64,000 nucleotides of DNA from positions 35,323-99,322 of the forward strand of contig NZ_QKQV01000012.1 of the NCBI RefSeq assembly GCF_003233725.1, in the 5' to 3' direction. Every line of letters begins with the position of its first letter. Position 1 is the first letter of the stretch. The notes under the pieces were generated by a model, which was not told the DNA's origin, searched no databases, and worked only from the letters and a program-made list of their open reading frames with translations. The DNA is from Mesonia sp. K7 (GTDB lineage: Bacteria; Bacteroidota; Bacteroidia; Flavobacteriales; Flavobacteriaceae). The translations under genes and the position numbers were made by a program. This document shows positions 60,989 through 64,000 of this stretch, in pieces.

Positions 60989-61503
60989 ATCAAACCGAAT
61001 AAATAAATGAGAAAAGTAATCATAGCTATTCCGCTAAAGGCTGTCGAACCTAATTTTCCTCCAAAACCTTGTAAAACATTAGGTGAAAGCACAAAGATAA
61101 TTCCGCTGACAAGCGAAGCAAAAAAGATAAACAAGTAATGAAACGGGGTAAAAGGAAAACACATCCCAACGAAACAGCCGGTATAAGCTGCGGTCTGGAT
61201 GATTTTTTGATTGATTTTTAACCATTTTCCGAAAGGCAACATACAAAACAATAAAGCCACCGATGCCGATGAAGTTACGGTATCAAAATTAAATTCTAAC
61301 GTCAAAAAAGTGGTGGCTAAAGCCGCAACAACCACAAACGGAATATACTTTGAGGACAATCTTTCAAAAGGTATTTTCTTTCGCGAAAGCATAAAATAGG
61401 CAAGAAGTATCGCAACCGAAATTCCAATACATAAACCAAAATTGAATTTGGTTTTTGGGTATTTTTCAATAAGAATTGCAGCAATGAAGACGCTGTGTAG
61501 CAA
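60979..61503 (-). CDS. Polytopic membrane protein, paralogue of the downstream gene
   Basis: 174 residues from TTG 61503; the frame stays open and hydrophobic upstream (ILCFFLLLHSVF) to about 61560, so the true start is uncertain and a slightly longer N-terminus with a non-ATG start is possible. Six hydrophobic segments, ending with VSGIIFVLSPNVLQGFGGKLGSTAF. A perfect CTTTCGCGAAAGC palindrome lies in the coding sequence at 61378-61390. Confidence 0.6.
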   Translation of the reverse strand: MLHSVFIAAILIEKYPKTKFNFGLCIGISVAILLAYFMLSRKKIPFERLSSKYIPFVVVAALATTFLTLEFNFDTVTSSASVALLFCMLPFGKWLKINQKIIQTAAYTGCFVGMCFPFTPFHYLFIFFASLVSGIIFVLSPNVLQGFGGKLGSTAFSGIAMITFLIYLFGLIWI

Positions 61504-61593
61504 CAGAAAGAAACACAGGATGATAAGATTTGGTCGGTATTTGGTTGTTTTTCTGATGTTTTTATTGCAAAGATGTGGTTTTTCATGTAAATA

Positions 61594-61624
61594 AAAAAGC
61601 CACTGAAAAATCAGTGGCTTTAGA
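61594..61624 (-). terminator. Terminator of the T9SS beta-propeller gene
   Basis: AAGCCACTGA/TCAGTGGCTT stem around AAAA (TTTT on the minus strand), with a T run on the minus strand, 19 bases after the stop at 61643. Confidence 0.85.
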
Positions 61625-61642
61625 CTTCATTGTTGAGGTTGG

Positions 61643-63691
61643 TTAGTTAACAATTAGCTTTTGTATAGCTCCGTTTTGGTTTCTTACAATATAAGTTCCT
61701 GCCGAGAGTATCGCTGTGGAAAAATGCGTTTGATTTTTGCCATTGAGCAATTTTCTGCCTTGTAAATCATACACTTCAAAAGTGGTAGGTTGATTAAAAA
61801 ATACCTTTCCGTTAGTATTTGGATTTGGGTAAATCGTAAAATCATGGCCAACTTGGGTCAAGTTTTGTGTAGCTAAAACATTATTCATTTCGTAAACACT
61901 TATAGTAGCACTTACTTCGTTTGCAATCACGATAAGACCTTTGTTGAGAGCGTTGTCTTGTGGTTTTACATAAACAATACTTTCCGGCGCTAAATCTCCT
62001 AAATTTGCGATATCATCTTCACCAGGGGTTGTGCTTCTGTTGTTAAAATAACCTTCGAATACTGGGCTTGTAGGGTCTGTAATATCATAAACCATAAAAC
62101 CGCCAACTCTTTCTAAGGCAATAAATGCGTAGAAATTACCATTGATTTCTTGAACAATTACAGCTTCGGGTTCTGGGCCTTTATTGTCGCTTCTGTTTTT
62201 TAGTTCGTTTTCATCATCAGTTGCATTAAAAATTGCACTGTAGGTTGGGTGCTCTTCTATAATTCTTTCAAAGTCAGAACCGCTATCATAAACTTGATTT
62301 CCTGTTGTTGCATCATAAATACTAAATGAACGGCCACCAAAAGCATAAAGTTCTTCGTATTCACCATCGTTGTCAGTATCTCCGTGCGTGTCTGTAAAAG
62401 TTAGTTTTCCTAAGTTTTCTTCAATTTCTAAAAAAGACTGATTTGAAAATACCGCTGGGTCTAACATTAAATCTTCTAAATCTACTTCTTCTTCATAAGT
62501 GTCATATTCTCTAGCGTCTCCTTCGTTTGCAGTAACAATATAAGTGGTACCATTTACTGTATAGCTAGCAATTGCATCTGGCATATACATTCCTTTTATA
62601 GGCCAATTTGCCATAAAGATAAAATCTTGTTCGTTTGATGTATCAAGCGCATTTTCTGGTAAGCTATGGTCTTTGTAACCTAATGGTAAAATTTCTGTGA
62701 TTTGCATTGCTGCTAAATCTACAACAGCAATAGCATTGTTTTCCTGTAAAGTAACCCAAGCTTTTTGACTGTCTGCTGACACGGTAATATATTCTGGCTC
62801 TAAGTCTTGAGAAACAGTAGCTCCAGGGCCAAATATTCTTACACCATCGGTTTTTAGTTGAGCTTCTTGAGCGTCAAATGCATTAAAGTCTAAATGAGTT
62901 ACATCTGCTTGTGTAAGGTTTGCAACTCCTGCCGTTAAATCTATAATAGAAATACTTCCTTCTGGGTCGATGGTATAATCACCGTTTGGCTCACCTTCGT
63001 TAGCGACCAAAAGCATTGTTCCATCAGGTGAAAATGTGATCATATCTGGTAAAGCTCCGACAGTTAGAGTGCTTTGAATTGTTCCATCTACATCCATAAA
63101 AACAACCATACCGTTTTGTGTTTTATCTGTAGGAACAGCTGTTGCAGCTAATATTCCGTTATGGTAAGCTACACTTGTTCCGCTTTCGCCGTGAGTTGAT
63201 AAATCTGCGGTTGAGATTGTTGTAATGTTTTGTGGGTCTGAAAAATCTAAGATTTCTACACTTGCATTACCACTGTTCATTACAAAAAGTCTTTCGCTTA
63301 CAGCGTCGTGAGCTAAAATTTCTGAACCAGGATTGGCACCTTCAATATTAAAGTTATTTAAGAATGCAATTCCTAATGTGTTTGCAGCTGTAGGAGCGTG
63401 CATCTCATCGTCTAAAATATATACTACATGAATATTGTCTTCTCCTATATCTAAACCGTTAGGATTAGAAAGTTCTATCGCTACCAAAACATCGCTGTTA
63501 GTATTGGTGTTGTCATTAATAGTAAGAGTCACCGATTGAGTTAATGCTCCTGTACTTGTAAATGTAAGTGTTTGCGTGGTATAAGTGTAATCTTGACTGT
63601 TTACAGCGGTACTTTCATTTGTTAAAACAGAAACATCTATACTTGCGGTATTTTGTGGTAAAGCCGAAATCTCAACATCTATAGCTACCAT
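61643..63691 (-). CDS. Choice-of-anchor I-type beta-propeller protein with T9SS sorting tail (5' end disrupted)
   Basis: 682 residues from the first in-frame ATG, which is not a credible start: it splits a Calx-beta domain (SDAYQSVSEDGTMVAIDVEI), and no signal peptide follows although T9SS cargo needs one. Domains: Calx-beta to about residue 95; a large beta-propeller/choice-of-anchor I region with LLVANEGEPNGDYTIDPEGS, ITANEGDAREYDTYEEE-like and GPEPEAVIV; C-terminal type A sorting domain FTIYPNPNTNGKVFFNQ...LSAGTYIVRNQNGAIQKLIVN. Secreted or surface attached if intact. The frame upstream is open to 63970 and clearly homologous. Confidence 0.8.
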   Translation of the reverse strand: MVAIDVEISALPQNTASIDVSVLTNESTAVNSQDYTYTTQTLTFTSTGALTQSVTLTINDNTNTNSDVLVAIELSNPNGLDIGEDNIHVVYILDDEMHAPTAANTLGIAFLNNFNIEGANPGSEILAHDAVSERLFVMNSGNASVEILDFSDPQNITTISTADLSTHGESGTSVAYHNGILAATAVPTDKTQNGMVVFMDVDGTIQSTLTVGALPDMITFSPDGTMLLVANEGEPNGDYTIDPEGSISIIDLTAGVANLTQADVTHLDFNAFDAQEAQLKTDGVRIFGPGATVSQDLEPEYITVSADSQKAWVTLQENNAIAVVDLAAMQITEILPLGYKDHSLPENALDTSNEQDFIFMANWPIKGMYMPDAIASYTVNGTTYIVTANEGDAREYDTYEEEVDLEDLMLDPAVFSNQSFLEIEENLGKLTFTDTHGDTDNDGEYEELYAFGGRSFSIYDATTGNQVYDSGSDFERIIEEHPTYSAIFNATDDENELKNRSDNKGPEPEAVIVQEINGNFYAFIALERVGGFMVYDITDPTSPVFEGYFNNRSTTPGEDDIANLGDLAPESIVYVKPQDNALNKGLIVIANEVSATISVYEMNNVLATQNLTQVGHDFTIYPNPNTNGKVFFNQPTTFEVYDLQGRKLLNGKNQTHFSTAILSAGTYIVRNQNGAIQKLIVN

Positions 63692-63970
63692 TGTTCCGTC
63701 TTCAGATACACTTTGGTAAGCGTCAGAAAATTTTACGTCTAGTAATGCTACAGCTTGGTAACTGCCTAAGGCAACATGTCCGCTTAAAGCCGAATCACCA
63801 TTACAAAGCCCTTTTCCGTCTAAGAAATTTAATGTGCCGAAAGTCCAGTTGTTGGCATCAAAATTTCCAGCATTAGCGGTGGCACCATTGTTTCTTAAAT
63901 AATAAGTGTCTTCGTGTTCTGTATTATACTGATATAGGTTGACTCTTTTTTGATAGCTATATTTTAATAT
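63692..63970 (-). pseudogene. Start-less 5' extension of the T9SS beta-propeller gene
   Basis: Ninety-three further codons are open in the same frame and encode recognisable sequence (YYLRNNGATANAGNFDANNW, FGTLNFLDGKGLCNGD, ALSGHVALGSYQAVALLDV), typical of secreted flavobacterial proteins. The frame stops at TAA 63973-63971 with no ATG, GTG, TTG or CTG after it. The other two minus-strand frames also have stops at 63959-63957 and at 63996-63994. So the true 5' end is missing or shifted: a pseudogene, a deletion or a sequence error. Confidence 0.65.
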
Positions 63971-64000
63971 TTAGATGTTGAGTTGGTGTAAATTTACATT

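Noticed and set aside
61317..61586. 89-codon minus-strand ORF overlapping the small membrane genes
   Set aside because: It overlaps the frame that matches the paralogous pair, and its sequence lacks any family pattern.
63691..63876. 61-codon plus-strand ORF opposite the T9SS gene's 5' part
   Set aside because: Antisense to recognisable protein sequence; no start context or homology pattern.
1..64000. tRNA, rRNA, insertion sequence, prophage, CRISPR or defence genes
   Set aside because: I looked for the GTTCGAATCC-type T-loops, transposase motifs, integrases and repeat arrays and found none.

Overview
The window reads as a chromosomal segment from a marine-type member of the Flavobacteriaceae (phylum Bacteroidota). 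The evidence is low G+C, no Shine-Dalgarno-like sites in front of genes, promoters of the Bacteroidota form TTTG-N19/21-TAnnTTTG, a type IX secretion sorting tail, gliding-bacteria style gene orders (tgt-lptG-accA-dnaB; thrS-infC-rpmI-rplT; rpmB-rpmG-DUF4295-ftsY), bacillithiol synthesis (bshC) and a BLUF photoreceptor. It is almost entirely coding. I see no rRNA, tRNA, CRISPR array, insertion sequence or prophage.

Layout. 1-17 kb: core genes. The 3' end of ettA, a split transketolase, tgt, an LptF/LptG permease, accA, dnaB, an exported protein with a glutamine-amidotransferase-like cysteine motif, an OmpA-family protein, the thrS-infC-rpmI-rplT operon (infC begins with a non-canonical AUA), htpG and fabH. 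17-31 kb: recR, a glycosyltransferase, a 2-oxo-acid dehydrogenase E2, a BLUF protein, a compact operon (DnaQ-like exonuclease, FAH-family hydrolase, orphan HPt protein, cinA), the rpmB-rpmG-DUF4295 ribosomal cluster, ftsY, rimO and bshC. 31-41 kb: a SIMPL protein, guaA, a LysM/periplasmic-binding fusion, OsmC, DUF2200, the padR-pspC pair with a putative operator, and oxyR. 41-50 kb: the MoxR-DUF58-DUF4350-DUF4129-SpoIIM membrane cluster with divergent RDD, a TRIC-like channel, and a cyclophilin lipoprotein and a NUDIX hydrolase whose start codons overlap. 50-64 kb: an acyltransferase, then the most unusual part. This is two convergent gene pairs, (exported class-A-like serine hydrolase + nucleotide-transporter/HEAT fusion) and (exported PEP-synthase/glucan-dikinase-like protein + second exported serine hydrolase). 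It is followed by an ECF sigma factor pair, two paralogous small membrane proteins, and a T9SS-sorted beta-propeller protein that has lost its 5' start.

How the parts may work together. The 51.4-59.3 kb module is the best candidate for an undescribed system. A phosphotransferase with an ATP-grasp domain and a phosphohistidine domain carries a signal peptide, yet the periplasm normally has no ATP; the adjacent transporter resembles ATP/ADP translocases. I infer an envelope nucleotide-dependent phosphorylation pathway coupled to two penicillin-binding-protein-fold hydrolases. This rests on domain reading and gene adjacency only.

Non-coding structure: nine hairpin terminators, two related REP-like elements (one sitting inside the loop of the htpG terminator), a 111-bp imperfect palindrome, a structured leader before rplT, and a recurring palindrome related to GCTTTCGCGAAAGC in genes and spacers alike.
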